64,000 bases of DNA from Paludibacteraceae bacterium (GCA_905234685.1 CAJOIR010000001.1:62001-126000); one strand, 5' to 3'. Shown: positions 8,368-17,765, numbered from the stretch's first letter. Notes: generated by a model from the letters alone, not told the origin. Translations and numbers: made by a program.

Positions 8368-10386
8368 ATGAAAAAAACTAATATAATGATTTGCCTTGTA
8401 GGCATGTGTTTACTTGGCTGCCAGAATCAGAACAACAAAATTCAATACAACGTGGATCGTTTCTATGACCTTGAAGTCCTTCGCTACGATGTGCCTGACT
8501 TCGACCAGTTGACCTTACAGCAGAAGACTCTCGTCTATTATCTCACTGAAGCTGCTTTGCAGGGGCGAGACATTCTTTATGACCAGAATTGCAAGTACAA
8601 TCTTGCCATTCGCCGCACCCTTGAAAGCATATACACGGCTTACCCTGACAAGCAGGACGAGCAATTCCTGCTTATGGAGAAATACCTAAAGCGCGTATGG
8701 TTCTCAAACGGTATTCATCACCACTATTCCGAGGACAAATTTCTGCCTGAGTTTACACAAGAGTGGTTTGGAAAGGCATTGCTTTCGCTTTCTTCCGAAG
8801 AGTGGGTGGAATACGGTTGGCAAGACAACTACGATACTCTTATGGCGGTTGTCTTCGACCCTGATGTGCTTGCAAAGAAAGTCAATCAGGCTGACGGTGT
8901 TGACTTGCTTCTCACAAGTGCAAACAACTATTATGAAGGACTGACTCAGAAAGAGGCTGAACAGTGGTATGCCGCTCATAAAGACAACTCCCCAGAGCCT
9001 CTCTGGATAGGACTCAACTCCAAACTTGTCAAGACAGCAGAAGGAAAAATTGAAGAGCGTGTATTCCATGTTGGAGGACTCTATGGTGAAGCGTTGGAGA
9101 AAGTGGTTTATTGGCTTGAGAAAGCAAAAGAAGTAGCAGAGACCGACGAGCAGCGTCTGGTTATTGAAAAACTTATAGACTTCAACAAGACGGGTGACCT
9201 CAAGACCTTCAATGAATATGCTATTGCATGGGTGCGTGACCTCAATAGTCGTGTTGACTTTGTTAACGGCTTCACTGAGGTGTACGGCGACCCGCTTGGC
9301 ATAACTGGTGCATGGGAGTCGATGGTTAACTTCAAGAACATAGAAGCTACAAAGCGTACCACTATACTCGCTGAGAATGCACAGTGGTTTGAAGATAACT
9401 CGCCGACAGCCAACGAGTACAAGAAAGAGACTGTGAAAGGTGTTTCTGCAAAGGTTATCAATGCCGCAATTCTAGGTGGTGACTGCTATCCTTCTACACC
9501 TATCGGCATCAACCTCCCTAATGCCAACTGGATTCGCAAAGAGTATGGTTCGAAATCTGTCACCATTGAGAATATAACTGCTGCTTATGACAAAGCTGCC
9601 CAAGGCAACGGTTTCAACGAGGAGTTCATGTTCTCTGACGAGGAGGTTAAAGCCGCAAAACGATATGGTGCTCTTACAGACAACTGTCATACCGACCTTC
9701 ATGAGTGTCTCGGTCACGGCTCAGGAAAACTCTTACCGGGTGTCAGCAAGGACGCTCTCAGAGAGCATGCTTCTACTATAGAGGAGTCACGCGCTGACTT
9801 GTTCGGACTATATTATATCGCTGACCCAAAGATGGTTGAACTCGGCATTCTGCCAGACAAGGAAGCATACAAGACCGCTTATTACAAACAGATGATGAAT
9901 GGTGCTATGACGCAACTTGTGCGTATAGAACCCGGCAAAGACATAGAAGAAGCTCATATGCGTAACCGTCAGCTTATAGCCAACTGGGTGCTTGAGCATA
10001 CTGATGATGCCAACCCCGAAGTCGAGTGGGTGAGAAAAGAAGGCAAACTCTATCTCAAAGTCAACGACTACGAAGGCTTGCGTCGTCTCTATGGCGAGTT
10101 GCTCGCTATCATTCAACAGGTAACTTCTACCGGTGACTATGCCAAAGCAAAAGAGTTAGTAGAGACTTACGCAGTGAAAGTTGACCCTAAGATACACCAA
10201 GAAGTACTTGAGCGTTACAAGAAACTCAACCTTGCCCCATACAAAGGTTTTGTCAACCCTGTATATACTCCGGTAACAGACGACAGCGGCAACATCACTG
10301 ACATAAAAGTGGATTACTCCGAAGGCTATGCAGAGCAACATCTGCGCTATTCCCGCGACTACTCTCCACTACCTACTTATAATTGA
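8368..10386 (+). CDS. Dipeptidyl peptidase III-like M49 metallopeptidase, lipoprotein
   Basis: Removes dipeptides from peptide N-termini. The 672-residue length fits the family. The signature HECLGH (His445-His450) is followed by EESRAD (Glu472-Glu473), the zinc-ligand pair of M49 peptidases, whose motif is HExxGH rather than HExxH. The N-terminus MKKTNIMICLVGMCLLGC is a lipoprotein signal with Cys18, so the enzyme is probably membrane-anchored, unlike the cytosolic eukaryotic forms. It is 23 bp after the pectate lyase and 12 bp before aroA. Confidence 0.92.
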   Translation: MKKTNIMICLVGMCLLGCQNQNNKIQYNVDRFYDLEVLRYDVPDFDQLTLQQKTLVYYLTEAALQGRDILYDQNCKYNLAIRRTLESIYTAYPDKQDEQFLLMEKYLKRVWFSNGIHHHYSEDKFLPEFTQEWFGKALLSLSSEEWVEYGWQDNYDTLMAVVFDPDVLAKKVNQADGVDLLLTSANNYYEGLTQKEAEQWYAAHKDNSPEPLWIGLNSKLVKTAEGKIEERVFHVGGLYGEALEKVVYWLEKAKEVAETDEQRLVIEKLIDFNKTGDLKTFNEYAIAWVRDLNSRVDFVNGFTEVYGDPLGITGAWESMVNFKNIEATKRTTILAENAQWFEDNSPTANEYKKETVKGVSAKVINAAILGGDCYPSTPIGINLPNANWIRKEYGSKSVTIENITAAYDKAAQGNGFNEEFMFSDEEVKAAKRYGALTDNCHTDLHECLGHGSGKLLPGVSKDALREHASTIEESRADLFGLYYIADPKMVELGILPDKEAYKTAYYKQMMNGAMTQLVRIEPGKDIEEAHMRNRQLIANWVLEHTDDANPEVEWVRKEGKLYLKVNDYEGLRRLYGELLAIIQQVTSTGDYAKAKELVETYAVKVDPKIHQEVLERYKKLNLAPYKGFVNPVYTPVTDDSGNITDIKVDYSEGYAEQHLRYSRDYSPLPTYN

Positions 10387-10398
10387 TGATTTGAGAAT

Positions 10399-11421
10399 TT
10401 GAATATAGTTCTCCCTATATCAAAAAGTATCGCCAATCGTCTCCTTGTCATACACGCCATGAGAGGAGACGATTTGGCTTCGTTTCCTATCGACACCACT
10501 ACACCTGATGATGTCAGAATCCTACATGACAACCTTTGCTTGTTTGACGATACCGCAAGTCACACTCTCAACATTGACAACTGTGGCACTGCAATGCGTT
10601 TCCTCACCGCTTTCTATGCGCAGAAAACAGGTTGCGACATAGTGCTTGACGGGTGTGAGCGTATGCATGAGCGACCGATAGGTCAGTTAGTTGACGCTCT
10701 TCGTGAACTTGGAGCAGACATCAGTTATCTTGGTAGCGAAGGTTATCCTCCGTTACACATAAGGGGCAGACAGCTTACGAGTCGCACTGTTACTCTCAAC
10801 AACCCGCAAAGTACGCAGTTCGTTTCTGCATTAATGCTGATTGGTGTGAAAGTGCATACCGACTGCCAGTCGCCATACATAGCAATGACTCAATCACTCA
10901 TTGACCAAACAGGAAATGAAGCAACAAATGAGAGATGCTGGTCTTCTGCCGCATTCTGGTATGAGTATGTCGCCATTTATGGAGGCGAACTGTTTCTCTG
11001 CGGCTTAAGTAAAGAAAGTCTTCAGGGTGACAAGACAGTAGCAGACATATTCTCCAACCTCGGTGTAAATACAGTATATGAAAAAGAAGGAGTGAGAATA
11101 AGAAAGGTAAAGACAACGACAACCCATCAACCTTTGACTGTCAATTTTTCGTCTTGTCCAGACCTATATTCTGCTGTGTTTGCTACATGTGTACGAATAG
11201 GTGTGAAAATGTGTTTCTCCGGTTTGGAGTCGTTGCCTCTAAAAGAGAGTAACCGACTTGAAGCAATGAAGCAATTGTTGAAATACCATACAGTAAGTTC
11301 TTATGGTGACCATCGCGTGGCAATGGCAGCAATAGTGGCAGGCTATGAGGTAGATGACACTGCCTGCATCAGCAAGTCATATCCTCTGTTTCTTAAACAA
11401 TGGCAACAATTACGCCCATAG
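10399..11421 (+). CDS. aroA: 3-phosphoshikimate 1-carboxyvinyltransferase (EPSP synthase)
   Basis: Makes EPSP from shikimate 3-phosphate and PEP in the shikimate pathway. The start is a TTG at 10399; an in-frame stop lies at 10387, so a longer form is excluded. Conserved blocks are present: PISKSIANR, DNCGTAMRFL, RMHERPIG, STQFVSALM, CPDLYSAVF with the catalytic Asp, KESNRLEAM with the catalytic Glu, YGDHRVAMA and a C-terminal lysine in SKSYPLFLKQW. At 340 residues it is shorter than the usual 400-430. Familiar residues are replaced (Gly before SKS by Ile, Lys by His before ERPIG), but the key residues I can place are kept. Its 3' end overlaps the next gene by 22 nt. Confidence 0.9.
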   Translation: MNIVLPISKSIANRLLVIHAMRGDDLASFPIDTTTPDDVRILHDNLCLFDDTASHTLNIDNCGTAMRFLTAFYAQKTGCDIVLDGCERMHERPIGQLVDALRELGADISYLGSEGYPPLHIRGRQLTSRTVTLNNPQSTQFVSALMLIGVKVHTDCQSPYIAMTQSLIDQTGNEATNERCWSSAAFWYEYVAIYGGELFLCGLSKESLQGDKTVADIFSNLGVNTVYEKEGVRIRKVKTTTTHQPLTVNFSSCPDLYSAVFATCVRIGVKMCFSGLESLPLKESNRLEAMKQLLKYHTVSSYGDHRVAMAAIVAGYEVDDTACISKSYPLFLKQWQQLRP

Positions 11422-12218
11422 TGCCTTACCGTCACGGAAGAATGCCTGACCACAGGCGTTTCCCCGCTGACACCATGTTTGTAGATGACGAAGGTAAAGG
11501 CAAGAAGTACGCGCTTCTGAAAGGTGTGTCTGCCGCGAGTACAGACTATGTGTGGTTAATGGATGACGATGTTACGATACCAGATTCTGCGATGTCACCG
11601 TTGTCTGACAGCACAGATGCCGACTTGATAATACTGCCTCTTATTATGTCTGAGGGTGACAAGAGTCTTCTCTCACGCTTGCAGCAGACAGAATATGCAG
11701 CGATACAGACGCTCACGCTGCTTTCTGCCGAACGTGGCAAACCGATTATGTGCAGTGGCGCTAATATGATAGTAAAGCGTCAGTGTTGGCTTGAGAGCGC
11801 GGAAGACCTTCATTACGACATTCCTTCCGGTGATGACATGTTTCTATTGGAGAGTTTCAAGCGCAGAAAACTGAAGATAACTGCCCGGTGTGAACCTTGT
11901 CTGCTTATTGAACCTCAGAGCAACATACGCGACTTACTCCGTCAGCGTATGCGGTGGGCTGGAAAGTCACCGCATTATACAGACAGGGATATCATTGCAT
12001 GCGGCGTAGCAGTTTTGCTGATAAATCTTTTTTCGCTTCTCATTCCGCCATTGTGGCTTCTGAAATTCTGCCTCGAATTGAGTCTGTTGAGTTACGGCAG
12101 AAAGAATTACAACCTATCCCCTCACACCTCTGTCTTCGTCGCTCTGCTACTCTCTCTTATTTATCCGATTTACATACTGATATCACTCTTTGGAGGACTC
12201 TTCAGCCGCAAGTGGTAA
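11400..12218 (+). CDS. Glycosyltransferase family 2-like membrane protein with a short N-terminus
   Basis: The 272-residue protein starts inside aroA (22-nt overlap) at ATG 11400. It opens ATITPIVPYR, a reduced first strand, and lacks the usual VDDGS motif. It keeps a DxD-like segment VWLMDDDVTIP, MCSGANMIVKR, the acceptor-site PSGDDMFLLE and LRQRMRWAGKSP, which corresponds to the Q-x-x-RW motif. Two C-terminal hydrophobic helices follow. It probably uses a nucleotide sugar at the inner membrane, target unknown. The missing motif may reflect natural shortening, since the downstream sites look intact. Confidence 0.72.
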   Translation: MATITPIVPYRHGRMPDHRRFPADTMFVDDEGKGKKYALLKGVSAASTDYVWLMDDDVTIPDSAMSPLSDSTDADLIILPLIMSEGDKSLLSRLQQTEYAAIQTLTLLSAERGKPIMCSGANMIVKRQCWLESAEDLHYDIPSGDDMFLLESFKRRKLKITARCEPCLLIEPQSNIRDLLRQRMRWAGKSPHYTDRDIIACGVAVLLINLFSLLIPPLWLLKFCLELSLLSYGRKNYNLSPHTSVFVALLLSLIYPIYILISLFGGLFSRKW

Positions 12219-12235
12219 CAGGGCGGTTATATAGT

Positions 12236-12334
12236 TATCTTCCGTATATCTTCCGTATATCTTCCGTATATCTTCCGTGTATCTTCCGTGTATCGTTCGT
12301 GTATCGTTCGTATATCGTCCGTGTATCTTCCGTG
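12236..12334. repeat. Nine-unit 11-bp tandem array (TATCTTCCGTR)
   Basis: Nine contiguous 11-bp units: five TATCTTCCGTA/G, then three variants with TATCGTTCG or TATCGTCCG cores, then one TATCTTCCGTG. It begins 18 bp after the glycosyltransferase stop. The period is not a multiple of three, so the array is not selected as protein. Confidence 0.92.
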
Positions 12335-12464
12335 AATTACAGGTTGGAATCAGGTGCAAAGAAGGTAAAAAGAAGTGGGGTGCTGAAGAGTGGAATCATA
12401 GGGGAAACGTATATGAAATAGAAATAAAATGCAGGTATTGTTTTTAAGTTTAAAAAATAAACCT

Positions 12465-12472
12465 TATCTTTG
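12465..12472 (+). promoter_or_regulatory. -7 element upstream of the membrane protein/regulator/BspA operon
   Basis: TATCTTTG fits the TAnnTTTG consensus exactly. No clear TTTG occurs at the expected 19-21 bp upstream, where the sequence is a T-run, so the -33 side is weak. The first gene starts 75 bp downstream. Confidence 0.5.
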
Positions 12473-12546
12473 CGGTGTGAATATCAACAATTGTATTCCG
12501 TGATACAATAAGTCAGAGGATGCAATGTAATCAGTAAAATAATGTC

Positions 12547-13137
12547 ATGAAATCAGGAAATGAATTGGATATTATAGACAGTACACGTGGGAAAGTTCTG
12601 AGTGACAGACATGTTACGGGTGAGAATATGTTCTTAATCTGGGGTTATCCGACGGAAGTGTTTCTATTGCTGGAATTTATCTCGATGCAGATATGGAATG
12701 CCGAGTGGTGTATGTGGTTGTGGGCAGGCATACCATTAGTGGGCGTGCCACTGATGTTTGTGAGTTTTCATAAAGAGCACATGGAGACTCACCGCACCGA
12801 AAGGAGAGAGTATATAATAATGCGAATATGGATATTCATCGGCATCGCATCTTGTGTGACAGGCTTTGCCACCGGTTTTACAGGGATATATGAGGAATGC
12901 TTTTTCGGTATATTATGTCTGTTGTGCGGCTTTGGTTGTTTTCTGACAGGAGAGCAACTTCATTTCCGCCCGATGGTAAGTTGTGGCGTTGCAGGCTCCT
13001 TGCTGTCAGTGACATTATTTTGTCTTCAAGACGAGTTGTGGCAATGGCAGATTCCAGCCAGTGCATTGATATTTGTAATAACACTAATAATTCCAGGTCA
13101 CATATTCCGCAAACACGTAAGATATTATGGTATTTAA
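12547..13137 (+). CDS. Multi-pass membrane protein of unknown function
   Basis: The 196-residue protein has a polar N-terminus of about 25 residues and then about six hydrophobic segments, roughly at 28-48, 54-74, 90-110, 115-135, 142-160 and 165-185. It ends in a basic tail. I recognise no family. The next gene overlaps it by 11 nt and encodes a winged-helix regulator, so the two are translationally coupled and probably act together. Confidence 0.65.
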   Translation: MKSGNELDIIDSTRGKVLSDRHVTGENMFLIWGYPTEVFLLLEFISMQIWNAEWCMWLWAGIPLVGVPLMFVSFHKEHMETHRTERREYIIMRIWIFIGIASCVTGFATGFTGIYEECFFGILCLLCGFGCFLTGEQLHFRPMVSCGVAGSLLSVTLFCLQDELWQWQIPASALIFVITLIIPGHIFRKHVRYYGI

Positions 13138-13471
13138 GTTCGGTTACATCAATCCTCTGCTTCATAACGAGCTTCGGCTGAAAATAATGGTAGCATTAGA
13201 CTGTCTTGACAATGCAGACTTCGTATATCTGTGCGAGATAACAGAGGCTACACGGGGCAACCTGAGTGTGCAGATAAAAACATTGCAGGAGGCCGGCTAC
13301 CTGAATATAAGCAAGAGCGGCTTAGGCAGGTTCTCTCATACAGTGTATTCAATCACACCAAAAGGGCAGAAGGCACTGCGTGATTATGAAGAAGGTCTGA
13401 GAGTGTTGTTTGAGCAAGAAGTTCCTGCAAAAGAGAAATATGAAGATAACAACATTAAAAATATTAGTTAA
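13127..13471 (+). CDS. Winged-helix (HTH_34/MarR-like) transcriptional regulator
   Basis: The 114-residue protein is mostly one DNA-binding domain: NPLLHNELRLKIMVAL, then FVYLCEITEATRGNLSVQIKTL as the helix-turn-helix, the wing AGYLNISKSG, and YSITPKGQKALRDYEEGL. This matches small winged-helix proteins of the PF13601 type. It overlaps the membrane protein gene upstream by 11 nt and ends 11 bp before the BspA-like genes, so it may control the operon it sits in. The ligand is unknown. Confidence 0.85.
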   Translation: MVFKFGYINPLLHNELRLKIMVALDCLDNADFVYLCEITEATRGNLSVQIKTLQEAGYLNISKSGLGRFSHTVYSITPKGQKALRDYEEGLRVLFEQEVPAKEKYEDNNIKNIS

Positions 13472-13482
13472 CATTAATCATT

Positions 13483-14838
13483 ATGAAGAAGATTTTCACT
13501 TTTCTTGCAGCACTGACAGTGACGTGCGCAAGTGTTAACGCCACGATATACAGTGGCGATTGCGGTGACAGTCCTGACGGTCAGGAGCCGACGAATGCAG
13601 TAACCTGGTCGTTTGATGACAGCAACGGTACTCTGACGATAGAGGGTACAGGTGCCATCAAGACCTTTTCAACGAACATGCCCACAGTGTATCCTTGGTA
13701 CAGTCACCAAGCGAATGTTCAACGTATTATCATCGGTGAAGGCATTACCCACATCCCCGATTGAGCTTTTGCCATGTATGAAAATGCATTGTCTATATCG
13801 CTGCCGATGACACTGAAGTCCATCGGCAACAGTGCGTTGGAGGAATGTAAATTCTGGAATGTGTATCTTCCTGAGGGTTTGGAGACGTTGGGTGACTACG
13901 CGTTGGCGTTTCTGCCATTCCGCTCTGTAAGTCTTCCGAGCACAATAAAGAGCATTGGCAACGATGCTTTCAGTTACTGCGAAGACCTTGAGTCGGTAGG
14001 TTGCTATGCCGCCAATCCTCCCTCCATGGGCAACGGGGTGTTCAGTTATTGCGGCAAGCTTGAAGCAATCTATGTGCAGTCAGCCAAAGTGAACGATTAC
14101 AAAGTGGCGCCTCATTGGAGCGATTCAGCTGCCATCATCATGACTCCTGCCGGCTACTGCGGACCTAACGGTTTTGATGAGGACTTAGATAACGACGAGA
14201 CACAGGCCTCATGGGAGTTTGAGATGGCAACACATACGCTGACCATTACCGGCACAAAGATGGGGCAATACAACCGCCCTTGGGAGAGTTCAGGTATGGG
14301 TGGCACAGGAGGTGCCTTTAACCCTGACAATTTCGTCGGTTACCCCATTGGCATTTATCATGTCGTTATCGGCGAAGGTATTGTAAATCTACCCGCTTCC
14401 TCGTTTTACATGGAGATAGGCATTACTGACCTTGTCTTGCCGAGTACGCTGGTTTCAATAGGTATTGACGCATTCGGTGAGTGCTGGAACCTGGAGACTA
14501 TCACATGCAATGCCGTCAATCCTCCTGCATTGGCAACAGCCGGTAATGAGACATCGGTATTCTATGACAACGACAAGCAGACATGGGACCAGATACCTAT
14601 ACCTACACTCAAGAGAATAGTAGTGCCTGCCGCCTCTATTGACGCATATAAGGCAGCACCGGGTTGGAGTGTCTATGCCGCATATATAACCGACGGCACA
14701 TCTACCTCACTCAGTTCACTAAGTGCCGAGCAAAGAACGGCTGTAGAAGGTTGGTATACTTTGGACGGCAAGCGTCTGCAAGGCGAACCCTCAGCAAGAG
14801 GTTTCTATATACACAACGGAAAGAAAATAATCAAATAG
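13483..14838 (+). pseudogene. BspA-like leucine-rich-repeat surface protein split by an in-frame TGA
   Basis: One continuous reading frame of about 450 codons is interrupted only by TGA at 13762-13764. The N-terminal 93 codons have a signal peptide and the BspA-type opening with WSFDDSNGTLTIEGTGAI. The rest resumes AFAMYENALSISLP with treponemal/BspA-type LRR units and ends GEPSARGFYIHNGKKIIK. The neighbouring paralogue reads PDWAFAM where this gene reads PD-stop-AFAM, with TGG at 15711-15713, so a TGG to TGA change is the simplest cause. Other genes in the window end in TGA, so recoding is unlikely. Nothing else in the frame is damaged, so the change may be recent. Confidence 0.85.
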
Positions 14839-14846
14839 TATAAGTC

Positions 14847-17321
14847 ATGAAAAAGATTCTATTGCTTTTTGCAGGTCTGTTGAGCCTTAGCGTTAGTGCC
14901 CAGACCAGCGGCTCATGCGGTGCAAATGCCACATGGTCGTATAATGAAGGAGTCCTGACTGTGAGCGGGACAGGTGACATGGCTGACTATACCGACGGCC
15001 TGACAGATGCACCTTGGAATGCTATTAGAGCAAGCATCAGCGAAGTGGTAATAGGTGACGGCATAACACATGTCGGCAGGTTTGCCTTTACCAACTGTAC
15101 GGGTGTCACAAGTGTTATAATAGGTGAGAATGTGGAATCAATAGGTGATGCAGCATTCGACAACTGCATCAATGCCGGTTTTACCAAACTCAATATACCA
15201 AACAGTGTAAAGAGTATAGGTATATTCGCTTTCTCCAACAATCACTTGAAATACATTTGTATTGGCAGTGGTATAAAAACGATAGGAGCGGAGGCATTCA
15301 TGATGTGTCAGGATCTTGAATATCTTGGTTGTTATGCCCTCACTCCGCCGACACTCGGCAACAATGTCTTTAGTGGTACAACCAATCTAAAGGCGATATA
15401 TGTTGCCGGTTATGCAGAGAACGGTTTCAGGTCAGCAGAAGGTTGGAGCACCTACGCAGACATAATAGGTGAACCATACGGCAACTGCGGAGAAGGTGTT
15501 GGCGATGAGGTTACAGATGCTGTGAGATGGAGATTCGACATGATGACAAACAGACTGGTTATCTCCGGCACAGGTGCCATAAAAGCCTATGGTCCGACAG
15601 GTTATCCGTGGAACAATGTGGCATTCAACCCTCTTGGCGGCGAATACAACATGTATTGGACAGGTATAAAGGAGATTGCTTTCAACAACGGTGTAACTAT
15701 CATTCCAGACTGGGCATTCGCCATGCAGACCAACTGCGCAAGCGTAAGTCTGCCCAAGTCGCTGAAGACAATAGGCGCCAGTGCATTGGAGGAATGTGCC
15801 TTCACTGCTATCGACCTGCCGGAGGGCTTGGAGAGCATTGGCGACTATGCTTTTTTCGGCTCCAAACTCACTTCACTCATTCTTCCCAGCACACTGACTT
15901 CAATTGGTAACAGTGCGTTTCTTGACAATGCTGACCTTGCCACTGTTACCTCTGTGCGCACCACGCCTCCTGTTTTAGGCGATGCAGAACCCGTCTTCGG
16001 CGATGGAAGCACACTGAATGCAATCTATGTGCCATCTTCTGCTGTGAGCACATATAAATCAGCACCCGGTTGGAGTGCGTATGCCGCAAAGATTAAGGCA
16101 GCGCCAACCACCACCTTCACTTATACAGCCACAGAGAAGGAGACTGATTTTGACAGTTATGCCTATTTCAAAGGTGCGACAGGAGTTAAATCACACGATT
16201 TTGCTAATGGAGCAGGAACAGTGGTCTATGACGGCTATGTGACGGCAATAGGGCAGTCGGCTTTGACATATACCAAACTGACGAGTATCACCATTCCCGA
16301 GAGTGTAACATCCATTGATACATATTCATTCCAGGGCAGTGACCAATTGACAACAGTAATCTTCGCCGGCACCCCCGCTGTAACAACCATTGGCAAAATG
16401 GCCTTCCGCAGTTGCAAAGCTATGACAACATTCACCGTTCCTGCTTCTGTCAAATCTATTGAAGCCAGTGCTTTCTCCGATTGTTCGGAACTGACAACTG
16501 TGAACTTCGCCGGCACACCAACGATAACCACCATAGGTAATGCGGCATTCCAAGATTGCAAGAAACTGAGCACATTCACCATACCCGCTTCCGTGACGAC
16601 ACTTGGCACAACAGTGTTCTGGTTTGCCGGATTGACATCACTCAATATCCCTGCCGGCGTAACAAGCATAGGTCAGGCACTCACATGCTCATGCCCGATG
16701 ACATCGCTGACAGTGGATGCAGGCAACACTAAATACGCCGACCTCGGGTGCAACGGCATATTCGAAAAGGGCAAGAACAGACTTGTCAACGGCTGTGTTG
16801 TTACTACGATACCCAATAGTATAGTCACTATCGGCGAAGAGGCTTTCTGGGGTGAAGAAGGAGCATTTTCGCTTGTATTGCCAGAGAGTGTCACCACCAT
16901 AGAGGACCGTGCCTTCCACAAGGCAAGCGGAATGACAAGCATCATCATTCCATCGGGCGTCACATATATTGACGAAGAGTGCTTCTTCTTCTGCGACGGA
17001 ATGGAGGATGTGTATTGCTATGCAGGTGTGGATGATATCACATGGCAGGGCAATATGCAGATGGCATTCAGTATGAAGTCTCAAAAATTTACCAAGTTCC
17101 ATGTGTGGGCAGCTGATTTGACAGCATGGGAAACGAAATACCCTGATGCCAACGTTACCTTCGTGGGCGATTTGAGCGAACGGCCTTCAGGTATTATTGA
17201 TATTATATCTGCGGAGCAACCGCGCATGGAGGGTTGGTACACAATTGACGGCAAAAAGCTGGCTGGTGAACCTTCAGCAAGAGGTATCTATATCCACAAT
17301 GGCAGAAAAACAATAAAATGA
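14847..17321 (+). CDS. BspA-like leucine-rich-repeat secreted protein
   Basis: The 824-residue protein has a signal peptide (MKKILLLFAGLLSLSVSAQ) and two blocks opening with WSYNEGVLTVSGTGDM or WRFDMMTNRLVISGTGAI. Many LRR_5 units with the pattern I-x-x-IGxxAFxxC-x-x-L-x-x-hxhPxSVxxI follow, continuing to about residue 770. The tail GEPSARGIYIHNGRKTIK matches that of the broken upstream gene and resembles a T9SS sorting tail. Proteins of this family sit on the cell surface and bind host or bacterial partners; the partner here is unknown. It is 8 bp after the broken paralogue and ends at a strong terminator. Confidence 0.88.
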   Translation: MKKILLLFAGLLSLSVSAQTSGSCGANATWSYNEGVLTVSGTGDMADYTDGLTDAPWNAIRASISEVVIGDGITHVGRFAFTNCTGVTSVIIGENVESIGDAAFDNCINAGFTKLNIPNSVKSIGIFAFSNNHLKYICIGSGIKTIGAEAFMMCQDLEYLGCYALTPPTLGNNVFSGTTNLKAIYVAGYAENGFRSAEGWSTYADIIGEPYGNCGEGVGDEVTDAVRWRFDMMTNRLVISGTGAIKAYGPTGYPWNNVAFNPLGGEYNMYWTGIKEIAFNNGVTIIPDWAFAMQTNCASVSLPKSLKTIGASALEECAFTAIDLPEGLESIGDYAFFGSKLTSLILPSTLTSIGNSAFLDNADLATVTSVRTTPPVLGDAEPVFGDGSTLNAIYVPSSAVSTYKSAPGWSAYAAKIKAAPTTTFTYTATEKETDFDSYAYFKGATGVKSHDFANGAGTVVYDGYVTAIGQSALTYTKLTSITIPESVTSIDTYSFQGSDQLTTVIFAGTPAVTTIGKMAFRSCKAMTTFTVPASVKSIEASAFSDCSELTTVNFAGTPTITTIGNAAFQDCKKLSTFTIPASVTTLGTTVFWFAGLTSLNIPAGVTSIGQALTCSCPMTSLTVDAGNTKYADLGCNGIFEKGKNRLVNGCVVTTIPNSIVTIGEEAFWGEEGAFSLVLPESVTTIEDRAFHKASGMTSIIIPSGVTYIDEECFFFCDGMEDVYCYAGVDDITWQGNMQMAFSMKSQKFTKFHVWAADLTAWETKYPDANVTFVGDLSERPSGIIDIISAEQPRMEGWYTIDGKKLAGEPSARGIYIHNGRKTIK

Positions 17322-17342
17322 CAAAGAGTGTGAAAATGAATA

Positions 17343-17384
17343 AGAGGGTGTGTCAAACTTGACACACCCTCTGTTTCTTTTTTG
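17343..17384 (+). terminator. Intrinsic terminator after the BspA genes
   Basis: AGAGGGTGTGTCAA (17343-17356) pairs perfectly with TTGACACACCCTCT (17359-17372), giving a 12-14 bp stem, followed by GTTTCTTTTTT. It lies between convergent genes and serves the plus strand. Confidence 0.9.
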
Positions 17385-17398
17385 ATATCAGGGATTAC

Positions 17399-17728
17399 TT
17401 ATTCGGCGTTTTCCTCGTTAAATCCCTGAACAGGAGTAGCAATCTCCTGATTAGCCTCTACTGCCTGCTCGGTGATAGCCGACTGGTTGGGGTCAACGGT
17501 GACAGTGCGTTTGCTGATACCTACAGCGAAAACAGAGAACATAACTATCATTGCCACGAGAGTCCAAGTGGCTTTCTCGAGGAAGTCAGTAGTCTTTCTA
17601 ACACCCATCACCTGGTTGCCGCTGTTGAACCCAGCAGCAAGACCTCCGCCTTTGGAGTTTTGTACAAGAACGAGCAGCACAAGCAGTATAGCTGCAATTA
17701 CGATAAGAACGGTAAATAAGATATACAT
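17399..17728 (-). CDS. secG: Preprotein translocase subunit SecG
   Basis: The 109-residue protein has two membrane helices (about 3-23 and 55-75) around the cytoplasmic loop NSKGGGLAAGFNSGNQVMG, the conserved SecG signature. It binds SecYE and aids the SecA-driven export cycle. The polar acidic C-terminus of about 35 residues is longer than in E. coli, as in other Bacteroidetes. It has its own promoter in the 95-bp gap after lptE. Confidence 0.94.
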   Translation of the reverse strand: MYILFTVLIVIAAILLVLLVLVQNSKGGGLAAGFNSGNQVMGVRKTTDFLEKATWTLVAMIVMFSVFAVGISKRTVTVDPNQSAITEQAVEANQEIATPVQGFNEENAE

Positions 17729-17765
17729 ATTATTGTTTGTTGTTTAGTTTTGTCATTTGAGCCTG

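Larger units (their letters stand above)
12219..12546. other. Intergenic region with tandem array and promoter
   Basis: This 328-bp spacer holds the 11-bp array at 12236-12334 and a -7 element at 12465-12472. A 155-codon plus frame runs from inside the glycosyltransferase gene through the array. Its residues there are just the repeat translated in shifting frames, so I do not call a gene. Confidence 0.7.

Noticed and set aside
11954..12421. A 155-codon plus frame running through the 11-bp array.
   Set aside because: It starts in the wrong frame of the glycosyltransferase gene and its C-terminal half is the array read out of phase.
13762..13764. Recoding of TGA as tryptophan or selenocysteine in the BspA-like gene.
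   Set aside because: Several genes here (for example those ending at 3035, 10386 and 17321) use TGA as a normal stop, and I see no hairpin of selenocysteine type after it.
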